64,000 nt of DNA from Pseudomonas sp. S09G 359 (lineage in GTDB: Bacteria; Pseudomonadota; Gammaproteobacteria; Pseudomonadales; Pseudomonadaceae). The stretch is from the NCBI RefSeq assembly GCF_002843605.1, contig NZ_CP025263.1, positions 3,997,501 through 4,061,500 on the forward strand, given 5' to 3'. Under the pieces are notes generated by a model. It worked only from the letters and a program-made list of their open reading frames with translations. It made no database searches and was not told the origin of the DNA. Positions 8,202 to 16,031 of this stretch are shown here, piece by piece. How positions within the stretch are numbered: the stretch's first letter is position 1; each line of letters begins with the position of its first letter. A program made the translations under genes and the position numbers.

Positions 8202-8906
8202 ATGAACACTGAACACTACTTCCCGCTGCCCGACCTGATCCCCGACGACCTACTGGCGCGCTTTCGCAAACTCAGCCCGGCGCAACTGTGCGACGGCATG
8301 CAAAGCCTGGGCATCCCGCGCAATGGCTGCATGGACGCCGACCTCATGCCCCTGGACGAAAGCAAGGTAATGCTCGGCACCGCCTACACCGTCGACACCG
8401 AGGACGGCGACAACTTCCCGATCCACGTCGCCGTGTACCAAGGCCAGCCCGGCTACGTGCTGGTGGTGGCCGGCAAGGCCTACCCCGGCCGCGCCTACAT
8501 CGGCGACTTGATGGCCGGCGCCGCCCAGGCCGTGGGCTTGAGCGGCATGGTCATCGACGGCTGCGTGCGCGACAAAGTGCCGTTGGCGCAACTGGACATC
8601 CCGATCTACGCCAAGGGTTTCATGCAACGCAGCCCGGGCAAGCAAGGCCCCGGCAAAATCAACGCCAGCGTGACCTGCGCGGGTGTCGAGGTGGCGCCGG
8701 GCGACCTGGTATTCGGCGACTACGACGGCGTCACCGTGGTGCCGCGCGCGCGCCTGCTGGAAGTGCTGGAAGCCTCGGAGAAAAAAAGCGCTTACGAAAA
8801 CCAGCGCCGCGAGGTGATCGACGCTTACACTCGCGCCCGAGACAGCGGCCAGCCGTTGCCGGCACTGGCCCCGGCGTGGGTCACCCAACTGCTGGAAGGC
8901 CAGTAA
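8202..8906 (+). CDS. RraA-family aldolase (HMG/CHA aldolase-like)
   Basis: 234 residues from the ATG at 8202; a GTG at 8190 overlaps the upstream stop and is less likely. The RraA/class II pyruvate-aldolase fold is marked by LCDGMQSLG, GRAYIGDLMAGAA and the catalytic VIDGCVRD Arg-Asp pair. Relatives cleave 4-hydroxy-4-methyl-2-oxoglutarate or 4-carboxy-4-hydroxy-2-oxoadipate to pyruvate plus pyruvate or oxaloacetate. Here it is coupled to a dehydrogenase and a citrate-type transporter, suggesting breakdown of a branched hydroxy-polycarboxylate. It is not gallate-pathway context: no dioxygenase is nearby. Confidence 0.85.
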   Translation: MNTEHYFPLPDLIPDDLLARFRKLSPAQLCDGMQSLGIPRNGCMDADLMPLDESKVMLGTAYTVDTEDGDNFPIHVAVYQGQPGYVLVVAGKAYPGRAYIGDLMAGAAQAVGLSGMVIDGCVRDKVPLAQLDIPIYAKGFMQRSPGKQGPGKINASVTCAGVEVAPGDLVFGDYDGVTVVPRARLLEVLEASEKKSAYENQRREVIDAYTRARDSGQPLPALAPAWVTQLLEGQ

Positions 8907-8984
8907 CGTTCACGGCTGTACCCGGGGCGCACGGCGCCCCAACCTGCTGCGCTCACTATAAAAATAAAAGGTGGAGACGTTCAG

Positions 8985-10346
8985 ATGCTGACAGTTCTGG
9001 GCTATGTGTTGATCACGTCATTTCTGTTGCTGGTCATCAAGCAAAAATTATCGCCCTTCACCGGGCTGATTGTAGTTTCGCTGGTGGTAGGGGTGCTGGT
9101 GTGCCTGGTCAATGGCGTGCCGATGGGCACCATCATGACCTGGGTGCGCGAGGGCCTGTTCTACTCGCAGAACGAGGCCGGCAAGGTCTCCCTCGGCACG
9201 GTCAACCCCACGGTGATGATCCTGTTTGCCGTGCTGTATTTCAGCCTGATGATGAACGTGGGGCTGTTCGATCCGCTGTGCACCTACCTGATCCGCAAGG
9301 CCAATGGCGACCCGCTGAAAATCATCCTGGTCACCGCCTTCACCTCCGCCGTGGTCACCCTCGACGGCGACGGCACCACCACCATCCTGATCATCACCAC
9401 CGCGTTCCTGCCGCTGTACAAACAGATGGGCATGAAGCTGTCCAACCTGGCGATGCTGATCATCCTGCCGTGCGGCCTCGGCAATTGCCTGCCGTGGGGC
9501 GGGCCGTTGGCGCGGGCGGCGGCGGTGTTGAACGTGGAGGTCAATACGCTGTTTGTGGCGATCCTGCCGATTCTCGGCGTGTCGTTCCTGTACGTGTTTT
9601 TCATGGCCTACTTGATGGGCATCAAGGAACGCAAACGCCTGGGTTTTGTGAAAGGTGAAAACGGCATCGTCACGCCTGCGCAGATCCTGCAGATGGTCAA
9701 TGTGATCAAGGATCATGACAAGGAACTCAAGCGCCCGCGCCTGTTCCTGTTCAACCTGGCCCTGACCCTGGGCATGCTGGTGATCCTCATCGCCGGCTGG
9801 GCCAGCGGTGCGGTGGTGTTCATGCTCGGCACCGCGATTGCGTTGACGGTCAACTACAGCGCCGTGGAACAACGCGAACGCATCACCGCCAACGGTGGTG
9901 ATGCCGTGGCCGTGGCCTCAATCATCCTCGCCGCCGGCTGCTTCCTCGGCATCTTCAACGGCAGCGGCATGGCCGGCGCCGTGGCCGAACACATGGCCAG
10001 CCTGATCCCGGACTCCATGGGCAGCCACACCGCGCTGATCTTCGCCTTCCTCGGCGCCCTCGCCTGCTACGCCCTGCCGGTGGACGCCTACTACTTCGGC
10101 ATCCTGCCCGTGGTGGCGCCGATCGCCTACAAGTTCGGCATCAGCCCCACCGAGATTGGCGTAGCGTCGTTCATGGGCCAAGCGCTGCGCTACGCCAGCC
10201 CGACGGTGGCGTGGTTGTTCCTACTGATGAACCGCACGGAGATGACGTTCGGGGAATATCAGAAGGAGTTTTTCAAGTGGTCTATTCCGATGTTTTTCAT
10301 CTTTTTGATCACGGCGATTGTGACGGGGGAGTTGCCGGTGGGCTGA
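8985..10346 (+). CDS. CitMHS family citrate/tricarboxylate transporter
   Basis: 453 residues with about 11-12 hydrophobic segments. The N-terminal MLTVLGYVLITSFLLLVIKQKLSPFTGLI and the central TSAVVTLDGDGTTTILIITTAFLPLY, ILPCGLGNCLPWGGP and ALPVDAYYFGILP are characteristic of CitMHS proton symporters for metal-citrate. Third gene of the sigma-54 operon, 78 bp after the aldolase, with its own GTGGAGA ribosome site. The substrate could be citrate or a related branched polycarboxylate used by the two upstream enzymes. Confidence 0.9.
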   Translation: MLTVLGYVLITSFLLLVIKQKLSPFTGLIVVSLVVGVLVCLVNGVPMGTIMTWVREGLFYSQNEAGKVSLGTVNPTVMILFAVLYFSLMMNVGLFDPLCTYLIRKANGDPLKIILVTAFTSAVVTLDGDGTTTILIITTAFLPLYKQMGMKLSNLAMLIILPCGLGNCLPWGGPLARAAAVLNVEVNTLFVAILPILGVSFLYVFFMAYLMGIKERKRLGFVKGENGIVTPAQILQMVNVIKDHDKELKRPRLFLFNLALTLGMLVILIAGWASGAVVFMLGTAIALTVNYSAVEQRERITANGGDAVAVASIILAAGCFLGIFNGSGMAGAVAEHMASLIPDSMGSHTALIFAFLGALACYALPVDAYYFGILPVVAPIAYKFGISPTEIGVASFMGQALRYASPTVAWLFLLMNRTEMTFGEYQKEFFKWSIPMFFIFLITAIVTGELPVG

Positions 10347-10464
10347 TCAAACCGCCCTGTTTATCTTGATAACTCAGGGTTCGAAGGTGTTTTTGCACGT
10401 GCCGTTACAAGTCTGTCTGGCAGCTTTCCGATGTCTGGATACAGTTCAGAAAAGACCTTTGGAT

Positions 10465-11298
10465 ATGGCACTTATGAAACGCAAGGCTCGAATCCTGATT
10501 CTATGCAAGACCTACCCTTCCCCGAGTGCCAAACATGCTGAAACCTCCTGCGTCGCAGGCATGGATGAATGGGGCAATCTCATACGGCTTTACCCCGTTC
10601 CGTTTCGCCTGGTCACCGAGGCTCAACAATTTTCCAAGTGGCAATGGATCGAGGCCACCATTGAGAAAAACTCAGCTGATCACCGGCCAGAGAGCCACAA
10701 GATCGGCGTAGATAGCATCTTGCCGGGAAGGACAGTGCCGGCTCGGGATAATTGGCACGAGCGACGAGGCTGGCTGGATAAGCTGACTGTTTATGAGAGC
10801 TTTGAAGCGCTTGAAAAAGCCAGGATCGACAGCAACGTGACGCTAGGCTTGATCAAGCCGCTAAGAATAACCGCATTACGCATCCAGAAATCCGCCTCAG
10901 AAAAATGGACACCTGAGGAGATCGAGAAACTCGAATCCTTGCAACGCCAGCCAAGCCTTTTTGCAGATCAGGAGCGTGCAAGCATCAAACGCCTGGAAAA
11001 GGTGCCTTTCGACTTTCACTACCTCTACGAGTGCTTGGTGGACGGCGAAGTTAAGTCCCACACCCACAAGATCGTGGATTGGGAAGCCTGCCAACTATAT
11101 AGGAATGTGCACCACAAGCACGGCACGCAGGGATGGGAGGCGCCATTTCGGCACAAGCTGGAAAGCGAGTTACCAGAGAGGGACTTAATGCTATTGATGG
11201 GCAACATTCATCGTTTTCCAGGGCAGTGGCTGATTGTCAGCCTGATCTACCCACCTAAGCGACAGACTGAAGACCACCAACAAATCGCGCTGTTTTGA
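10465..11298 (+). CDS. Uncharacterised protein paired with DUF488
   Basis: 277 residues if it starts at ATG 10465 (10474 is equally possible; an open-frame start at 10366 would give 310 residues but has no RBS). Notable segments: KARILILCKTYPSPS, CVAGMDEWGNLIRLYPVPFR, DHRPESHKIG and HHKHGTQGWEAPFRHKLE. No signal or membrane helix, so it is cytosolic. I recognise no family. Base composition is less GC-rich than neighbours. Its last 44 bp overlap the convergent DUF488 gene. The invariant-looking IRLYPVPFR core and the pairing suggest the two act together; function unknown. Confidence 0.75.
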   Translation: MALMKRKARILILCKTYPSPSAKHAETSCVAGMDEWGNLIRLYPVPFRLVTEAQQFSKWQWIEATIEKNSADHRPESHKIGVDSILPGRTVPARDNWHERRGWLDKLTVYESFEALEKARIDSNVTLGLIKPLRITALRIQKSASEKWTPEEIEKLESLQRQPSLFADQERASIKRLEKVPFDFHYLYECLVDGEVKSHTHKIVDWEACQLYRNVHHKHGTQGWEAPFRHKLESELPERDLMLLMGNIHRFPGQWLIVSLIYPPKRQTEDHQQIALF

Positions 11299-11731
11299 GC
11301 GGCAAGTGCTGGGTCTCCAGCGAACGGTCGACTTCCTCGGCAGCTTCGGCGATCAAACTGCGATGGCAAAAACTGGCATCTGCTTCGTAACAAACCATGC
11401 AGATTCGCTGTTCTACCGCGCTGGACGCCAGCTCACTCAAGACACTGGCTTGAGTACGAATATAAACGCGGAACTCACGGGCGTACGCCGCCCAGTTGCC
11501 ATCTTCCTTGTACTGCTTGCGTATCGGCTTCGGGCAACCCAGCGGCCGGCTATGCTCATAGGCAATCCCTTCAGCGGCCAGGCATTGGGCAAAAGCATTT
11601 TTGGAGAAACCTTTTTTACGCGACAGAGGGTATTCACGCACATCGAGCACCTTATCGATTCCGGCCTGCTTGAGCCGTGCGATAAATGCGTCGATAGACA
11701 ACCCTTCGTAGCCTGCGGTGTAGAGGTTCAT
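11255..11731 (-). CDS. DUF488 domain protein
   Basis: 158 residues from the ATG at 11731, which has a clear AGGAG site; an earlier in-frame start at 11764 is rejected. DUF488 hallmarks: N-terminal LYTAGYEGLSIDAFIARL, VLDVREYPLSRKKGFSK and the C-terminal CYEADASFCHRSLIAE (CxE…CHR). DUF488 proteins are of unknown biochemistry. It is convergent with and overlaps the 10465-11298 gene by 44 bp. Confidence 0.88.
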   Translation of the reverse strand: MNLYTAGYEGLSIDAFIARLKQAGIDKVLDVREYPLSRKKGFSKNAFAQCLAAEGIAYEHSRPLGCPKPIRKQYKEDGNWAAYAREFRVYIRTQASVLSELASSAVEQRICMVCYEADASFCHRSLIAEAAEEVDRSLETQHLPLKTARFVGGLQSVA

Positions 11732-11843
11732 GCGGAGTCTCCTGGTGCCTCCCGGCGCGATCAAAACTTAAAAAAGCGCCGGGACTATAACATCGGCGGT
11801 TATTCACCTGGCTTCGTGGGTGACGGGCGGAGCGGATAGATAG

Positions 11844-11888
11844 GTTTCGTCATCGGAATACACGCCAGCTCCAACCCCGACGGCGAAC
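11844..11888 (-). pseudogene. Duplicated 3' tail of the adjacent GNAT gene
   Basis: About 45 bp matching 12065-12110 at roughly 41 positions, read on the minus strand. It encodes SPSGLELACIPMTK where the intact acetyltransferase at 12055-12531 ends SPSGLALACIAMTK. The distance between copies is 222 bp and a REP hairpin (11953-12039) lies between. The rest of the gene is absent from the copy. Confidence 0.8.
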
Positions 11889-11952
11889 TCAGGCAGCACA
11901 AACTAAGCGGACTAACGCCCGAGGAAACACTGAGATCGAACTCGGTCAGAAT

Positions 11953-12039
11953 GTGGGAGGGGGCTTGCCCCCGATAGCGGTGTGCCAGCGAACAGAGATG
12001 TTGAATGTGCCAACGTATCGGGAGCAAGCCCCCTCCCAC
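11953..12039. repeat. REP hairpin (GTGGGAGGGGGCTTGCCCCCGA type)
   Basis: Inverted arms GTGGGAGGGGGCTTGCCCC… and …GGGAGCAAGCCCCCTCCCAC separated by about 45 nt. It is located between the GNAT gene stop and its duplicated tail. Confidence 0.9.
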
Positions 12040-12054
12040 ACTCTGCCTCAGTGC

Positions 12055-12531
12055 CTATTCAATTCGTTTCGTCATCGCAATACACGCCAACGCCAACCCC
12101 GACGGTGAATGGTAAACCGCCTGCTCATCCCCCACGTAGCCACACGCCCGATAAAAACTCGCCGCATTCAGCGTCGCATCCAGCACCACCGCGTCAATCG
12201 CCAGCTCCCGCGCGACCTTTTCAAGATGATCCAACATCGCCTTGCCATACCCCCGCCCAGTGAACCCGGGCCGCACAAACAGCGCACCCACTTCATTGTT
12301 ATCGAGGTCGAGCATCCCAGTGGCCACCGGCTCGCCGTTGACCCAGCCCAGGTAGAACGGCTTTTCCATCAGCGCGCTGTAACCGTCCTCGGCCTTGCCA
12401 CGTGTCCACAGCTGCATTTGTTCGGCGGTGTAGGCGCCGATGCATTGGCCGCGAATGGCTTCGCGGCGAATCTCAAAAGCGGCGTGGGCGTCATCGGGTG
12501 TGGCGCGTTTTATCTCTAGCATAGGGTCCAT
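12055..12531 (-). CDS. GNAT family N-acetyltransferase
   Basis: 158 residues (or 155 from the second ATG at 12522). A single GNAT fold: LEIKRATPDDAHAAFEIRREAI at the N-terminus, VGALFVRPGFTGRGYGKAML as the acetyl-CoA pyrophosphate loop (motif A), and VLDATLNAASFYRACGYV as motif B. Resembles the YafP/PhnO-like small-molecule acetylases; substrate unknown. Lies 3 bp downstream of another GNAT gene in the same orientation, so the two are likely co-transcribed. Confidence 0.9.
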   Translation of the reverse strand: MDPMLEIKRATPDDAHAAFEIRREAIRGQCIGAYTAEQMQLWTRGKAEDGYSALMEKPFYLGWVNGEPVATGMLDLDNNEVGALFVRPGFTGRGYGKAMLDHLEKVARELAIDAVVLDATLNAASFYRACGYVGDEQAVYHSPSGLALACIAMTKRIE

Positions 12532-12534
12532 CCT

Positions 12535-12969
12535 TCAGGCGTTTTCATTGCCCTCACGGGTGAATGAATAACGGTCGATATCCGTGCGTAATTGCCAGCC
12601 CTGGCCTTGCCAATAACGCGCGGCATGGGTGTTGGTCTTGAACACATCCAGGTGGCATTTATGGATGCCCAACTGCTCCAGCGCGCCAAGGCAACGCTCG
12701 ACCAAAGCCTGCGCGATGCCTTGACGGCGATACTCCGGCAACACCAGCAGATGTTGCAGATAACCGCGACGCCCATCATGGCCACACATCACACACGCGA
12801 TCAACCGGCCCTCGGCTTCCGCCACAAAACTCATCCCCGGGTTGCGCGCCAGGTAGCGCTCGGTAGCCTCCCGGGAGTCGGCGTCACGCAGGGAAATGCC
12901 GGGGGTGGTTTGCATGAGGTGCAGGATGGCGTCGTAGTCGGCGGGGGTCATCACACGGAGGTTGAACAT
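12535..12969 (-). CDS. GNAT family N-acetyltransferase
   Basis: 144 residues from the ATG at 12969 (MFNLRVMTPADYDAIL). The open frame extends to 13236, but that part is not protein-like. Motif A is LQHLLVLPEYRRQGIAQALVERCL; the C-terminal CHLDVFKTNTHAARYWQGQGW is motif B. Substrate unknown. First gene of a two-gene GNAT unit with 12055-12531. Confidence 0.9.
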   Translation of the reverse strand: MFNLRVMTPADYDAILHLMQTTPGISLRDADSREATERYLARNPGMSFVAEAEGRLIACVMCGHDGRRGYLQHLLVLPEYRRQGIAQALVERCLGALEQLGIHKCHLDVFKTNTHAARYWQGQGWQLRTDIDRYSFTREGNENA

Positions 12970-13081
12970 GGGCTTGGCCTGGGCTGGAAGGGCCAGGCAG
13001 ATTGGCATATTTTTGTGACGGGCTGCAGCAGATTGGGCCCTACCGGACGGTGGTTGCAGAAAATATGATGGCGGATGTCTT

Positions 13082-13120
13082 GGTAGACGTTCCGTTTGGG
13101 CCGAAAGGTGTTCGTCCAGG
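13082..13120. repeat. 39-bp direct repeat, left copy
   Basis: Matches 15483-15521 with about four differences; core GTTCCGTTTGGG and GGTGTTCGTCC. The two copies flank a 2.4-kb block of small genes. The surrounding 12970-13339 stretch has no gene; it holds this repeat and a second degenerate inverted segment around 13150-13220. Confidence 0.75.
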
Positions 13121-13339
13121 TGTGGAGGCATCAAGCTAGCCTCACTCAGTCTGATGACGGGCAATATGAAATACTCTGAAAAGGCTGCTTTCGGCCAGAA
13201 GCTGCCACTCAAAGCGACTCGATAACTCCCACCCAAGCGTGCATCATCATGCTCACCACGATCCCGCCCTGGCAGCGAAGCCGTAGGTGCAGAACCTGCC
13301 CGCTCACAAAAACAAGCATTTTGAAATGGAAGTCATCTC

Positions 13340-13771
13340 ATGTTCGAACGTAACAAACTGGTTCCGGAGTTAATGGTCACCCACCTGGATAGCAGCCTGG
13401 CTTTTTGGGTTTCTCGTCTGGGGTTCAAAGTAGCTTATCAACGTTCGGATGACGGATTTGCGTACCTTGATTTGAATGGTGCTCAAGTAATGCTTGAACA
13501 GATTGATCCGGACGCGGGTCAATGGCTGACTGCGCCGTTGACCAAACCGTTTGGAAGAGGCATCAACCTACAGATTGATGTTGAGGCTGTCGCACCCATC
13601 ATCCAAAAACTTCTTCAGGCTGGATGTCCACTCTATCGAGAATGCAAAGACACCTGGTATCGGGCTGACGATATAGAAGTAGGCCAACGCGAATTCATCG
13701 TTCAGGATCCCGACGGTTATCTCGTAAGGCTGGTAGAGCGATTGGGTGAGCGACCGGCTTGCTCAATGTGA
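13340..13771 (+). CDS. VOC family (glyoxalase/bleomycin-resistance-like) protein
   Basis: 143 residues. VOC beta-alpha-beta-beta-beta fold: LVPELMVTHLDSSLAFWVSRLGFKVAYQR, FAYLDLNGAQVMLEQ, and FIVQDPDGYLVRLVE near the C-terminus, which carries the usual metal-ligand Glu position. Relatives bind bleomycin-type drugs or act as glyoxalases/dioxygenases; the substrate here is not determinable. AT-richer than the flanking core genes and inside the block bounded by 39-bp direct repeats. Confidence 0.87.
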   Translation: MFERNKLVPELMVTHLDSSLAFWVSRLGFKVAYQRSDDGFAYLDLNGAQVMLEQIDPDAGQWLTAPLTKPFGRGINLQIDVEAVAPIIQKLLQAGCPLYRECKDTWYRADDIEVGQREFIVQDPDGYLVRLVERLGERPACSM

Positions 13772-13886
13772 ATCTGAGCCAAGCCGACCGTCAGCTATGG
13801 GTCGATTACGACAGGCAGCCTTTGGCCGGTTTCAGCCCTTCACGATGGTCAGAATTCAGCCAGTTGTGATCTTTGTTGGAGCGGGC

Positions 13887-14147
13887 TTACCTACAAGGAG
13901 GCTGCTTGAGCAACGCACATACTCTTTGAGCTGTGTCATCTGCGCTATCGGGAACGACTATTGAAATGCCTATATAGTGCTCAAGGTGCAGGGTAAGCGT
14001 GTGTTCGTCCACCAACAGATCCCAGTAGCGCTGGTCTAGGCCATCGAGCTTCTCTTTCCAGCGACCGCCCAGCCCTTGCTCAAGAACCTGGGCCACCTCC
14101 TCGAAAAGCCTCCAGTCGGCTTTTTCTGATACTTCAATCGTCGCCAT
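13887..14147 (-). CDS. Small hypothetical protein
   Basis: 86 residues, acidic, no signal peptide. Segments WRLFEEVAQVLEQGLGGRWKEKLDGLDQRYWDLLVDEHTLTLHLEHYIGISI suggest a small alpha/beta protein. It may belong to the DUF3630 group, but I cannot confirm that. Located in the 13.1-15.5 kb accessory block. Confidence 0.65.
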   Translation of the reverse strand: MATIEVSEKADWRLFEEVAQVLEQGLGGRWKEKLDGLDQRYWDLLVDEHTLTLHLEHYIGISIVVPDSADDTAQRVCALLKQPPCR

Positions 14148-14332
14148 GCGTCACCTCACCACCAGCATTCCCCGATTCTGGTGGCTCTTGCGGATGGCCG
14201 CAACGGGTCGATAGCTGTTAGTTATGCCCCTGGGCCAGAAAGCAGACAATGCAAAGAGGCAGAAACAGCTCAAATTATGTATAGATGTTCGGGTTCAATG
14301 GCGCGCGGGCGTTAATCAACAAGGAAGATTTG

Positions 14333-14812
14333 ATGTCGGAAGACAATTTTGAGGTGCTGCTCGAAACGGCCATGGCCGCGTTGATGAGCAAGCAGCAAGC
14401 ATTACAGCAACAGTACGGTTTGGGCGGCATGGCGCGCTGGTGGCTCGATCAGGACACCGCCTCACTCAGCTTTTTCGATGACCTCGACAGGAAGGTCGCC
14501 GAAGCGCTGATTATCAATATCGGCTCCTTTGTACCGAAGCAATCAAGCTGGAAATGGGCTTGGAGTAACCCCGCCGTGTCTGATGCACTTCGCGAGCGGG
14601 CGTCGCCGCTCAAGGAGCTACAAGCCATTACGGGCTTTGAGTTGTTTGGCGACGAAGAAGCTTTTTCTATCGAGGATGAAGCCATGGCCTGGGAGCTTGC
14701 TGCCTTTGCGGTTCAACACTTGAAAGCAGTGGGTTGTTACCGAGCCCCTTCTTCGTCCGATGGACCGACGATTTACCTGGCAATTACCGAGTTGAAGCGC
14801 ATTAAGCACTGA
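14333..14812 (+). CDS. DUF6882 family protein
   Basis: 159 residues from the ATG at 14333, which follows AAGGAAGATTTG; an upstream start at 14285 adds only 16 unconserved residues. The pattern FEVLLETAMAALMSKQQALQQQYGLGGMARWWLDQDTASLSFFDD, SSWKWAWSNPAVSDALRERA and a C-terminal helix pair resembles DUF6882 proteins, which are small standalone proteins of unknown role. Inside the direct-repeat-bounded block. Confidence 0.75.
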   Translation: MSEDNFEVLLETAMAALMSKQQALQQQYGLGGMARWWLDQDTASLSFFDDLDRKVAEALIINIGSFVPKQSSWKWAWSNPAVSDALRERASPLKELQAITGFELFGDEEAFSIEDEAMAWELAAFAVQHLKAVGCYRAPSSSDGPTIYLAITELKRIKH

Positions 14813-14998
14813 TGCATGAGCGCCCGGACACTGATGTGTGCTTGATCGACGCACAGTACCGCCTCGCTGTAATTCGTTGGATGGTAGGTGTTTAGCAAAC
14901 TGTCTGCCACTACAGGAAGGGGGACTGTTTGCCCTGACGCGCGAGTAACTAAGCCCCGACCAACGCTCGAACGAATCTCCTTTGCGAAACCAGCTCTT

Positions 14999-15095
14999 GG
15001 GCAGCAGCCTCTGGCAGCAGGCTGCCCTATATGAAAGGCAACTATGGGTCGGTAGTAGCCTGTAATGAAGCGCTGCTATCGACCCAAAGCAGACG
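14999..15095. repeat. Inverted-repeat motif cluster in gene-free stretch
   Basis: Gene-free region 14813-15132. It holds GGGCAGC…GCTGCCC (about 14999-15027) and an imperfect 15-bp stem TGGGTCGGTAGTAGC / GCTGCTATCGACCCA (15045-15059 / 15072-15086) followed by AAGCAGACGTC. The second motif resembles, in inverted orientation, the core of the 39-bp repeats at 13082 and 15483, and a fragment TATGGGTCGATTACGACAGGC near 13798. Nothing else seen here. Confidence 0.5.
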
Positions 15096-15132
15096 TCGAG
15101 GGCGAGCTTCTGAGAATGGTCGTTAAGACGAT

Positions 15133-15342
15133 TTACGTGGAAAAGGTAAGCTCTCTTGCCTCTTGAGTATCCGCTATGAACGCATTGACTTGCTCTTGCG
15201 GATGTGGGGAAAGCTCTGGGTATTCATCCGCAAGGTATTCGGTGACCGCATCTTCTTCCCAAGGGCCGAGCGAAGTCATGTAGTCAGGGTACTGATTTTG
15301 AATTTCTCTCCATGATTGGTAAGGATGCTTGGAGAGCAACAT
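15133..15342 (-). CDS. Small hypothetical protein
   Basis: 69 residues from the ATG at 15342 (MLLSKHPYQSWREIQNQYPDY); an alternative start lies at 15375. Acidic, aromatic-rich, no signal. Unrecognised. Coding is plausible from composition (SLGPWEEDAVTEYLADEYPELSPHPQEQVNAFI) but not certain. Confidence 0.5.
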   Translation of the reverse strand: MLLSKHPYQSWREIQNQYPDYMTSLGPWEEDAVTEYLADEYPELSPHPQEQVNAFIADTQEARELTFST

Positions 15343-15482
15343 GACTGTTCGGGTGTAGATAATATGAATCTGCACGAATCTAATTCCGTATGTTAGACGT
15401 CTGGGACACAGCCAGGTGAGTTTAAATCCTTTTCAAGACTGTCTTCCTGTCAGCAGCTTCAGCCTGAAGAAAAGTGCTGGGC

Positions 15483-15521
15483 GGTAGGCGTTCCGTTTGG
15501 GTCGCAAGGTGTTCGTCCTGG
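15483..15521. repeat. 39-bp direct repeat, right copy
   Basis: Right-hand partner of 13082-13120, same orientation, ending just before the HxlR gene's stop side. Confidence 0.75.
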
Positions 15522-15536
15522 ACAGCGATGCTCAGG

Positions 15537-15944
15537 TCAGCTCTTTTCCGCGTCTGAGTTTTCCTTCTTGAACTGCATGATCGCGGGAAGGTTATCTTCA
15601 ATCCAGCCGACCATTGCCTCTACCTTGGCAGCGGCTTCCTTTCCCAGCGGCGTCAACGTGTATTCCACATAGGGTGGAACAACCGGTCGAGAGTGCCGAT
15701 TGACGAGCCCGTCGCTCTCCAACCCCTGGAGTGTCTGTGAAAGCATTTTCTCACTCACTCCACCGATTTTCCGACGCAGCTCGCTGAAGCGATGCGTACC
15801 GCCCAACAGAACCACCAGCACCAGCACCCCCCAGCGGCTGGTCATGTGTTTGAGGACATCTCTGGAAGGACAGTCAGCTTGCATGAGTTCGCCGCGACGT
15901 ACTTTTTCGGAAAAGGGGTGGGGGATGTAATCTTGGTCACTCAT
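15537..15944 (-). CDS. HxlR family transcriptional regulator (YtfH-like)
   Basis: 135 residues. The winged-helix HxlR domain is visible: CPSRDVLKHMTSRWGVLVLVVLLGGTHRFSELRRKIGGVSEKMLSQTLQGLESDGLVNRHSRPVVPPYVEYTLTPLGKEA, with the redox-candidate Cys near residue 25. It is divergent from a QorB-like quinone reductase, the same arrangement as E. coli ytfH-ytfG, so it probably represses that gene in response to electrophile or quinone stress. Ligand not known. Confidence 0.9.
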   Translation of the reverse strand: MSDQDYIPHPFSEKVRRGELMQADCPSRDVLKHMTSRWGVLVLVVLLGGTHRFSELRRKIGGVSEKMLSQTLQGLESDGLVNRHSRPVVPPYVEYTLTPLGKEAAAKVEAMVGWIEDNLPAIMQFKKENSDAEKS

Positions 15945-15954
15945 TGAGCTTACC

Positions 15955-15985
15955 TTTTTGTACGTACTTACTATTAGTTAGCCTG
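15955..15985. promoter_or_regulatory. Divergent HxlR/qorB promoter-operator region
   Basis: The 87-bp spacer contains GTACGTAC (a perfect palindrome, about 15960-15967) followed by TTACTATTAGTTAGC, a good candidate for the HxlR operator and -10 region of the qorB-like gene. Inferred from position only. Confidence 0.4.
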
Positions 15986-16031
15986 TGCCTTAGGATGATC
16001 ACTCCTATCTCTGGAATCAAGGTGTTTCATT

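Noticed and set aside
14930..15095. Possible integron attC site in the accessory block
   Set aside because: The stem-loop lacks the RYYYAAC/GTTRRRY core pair and no integrase gene is present.
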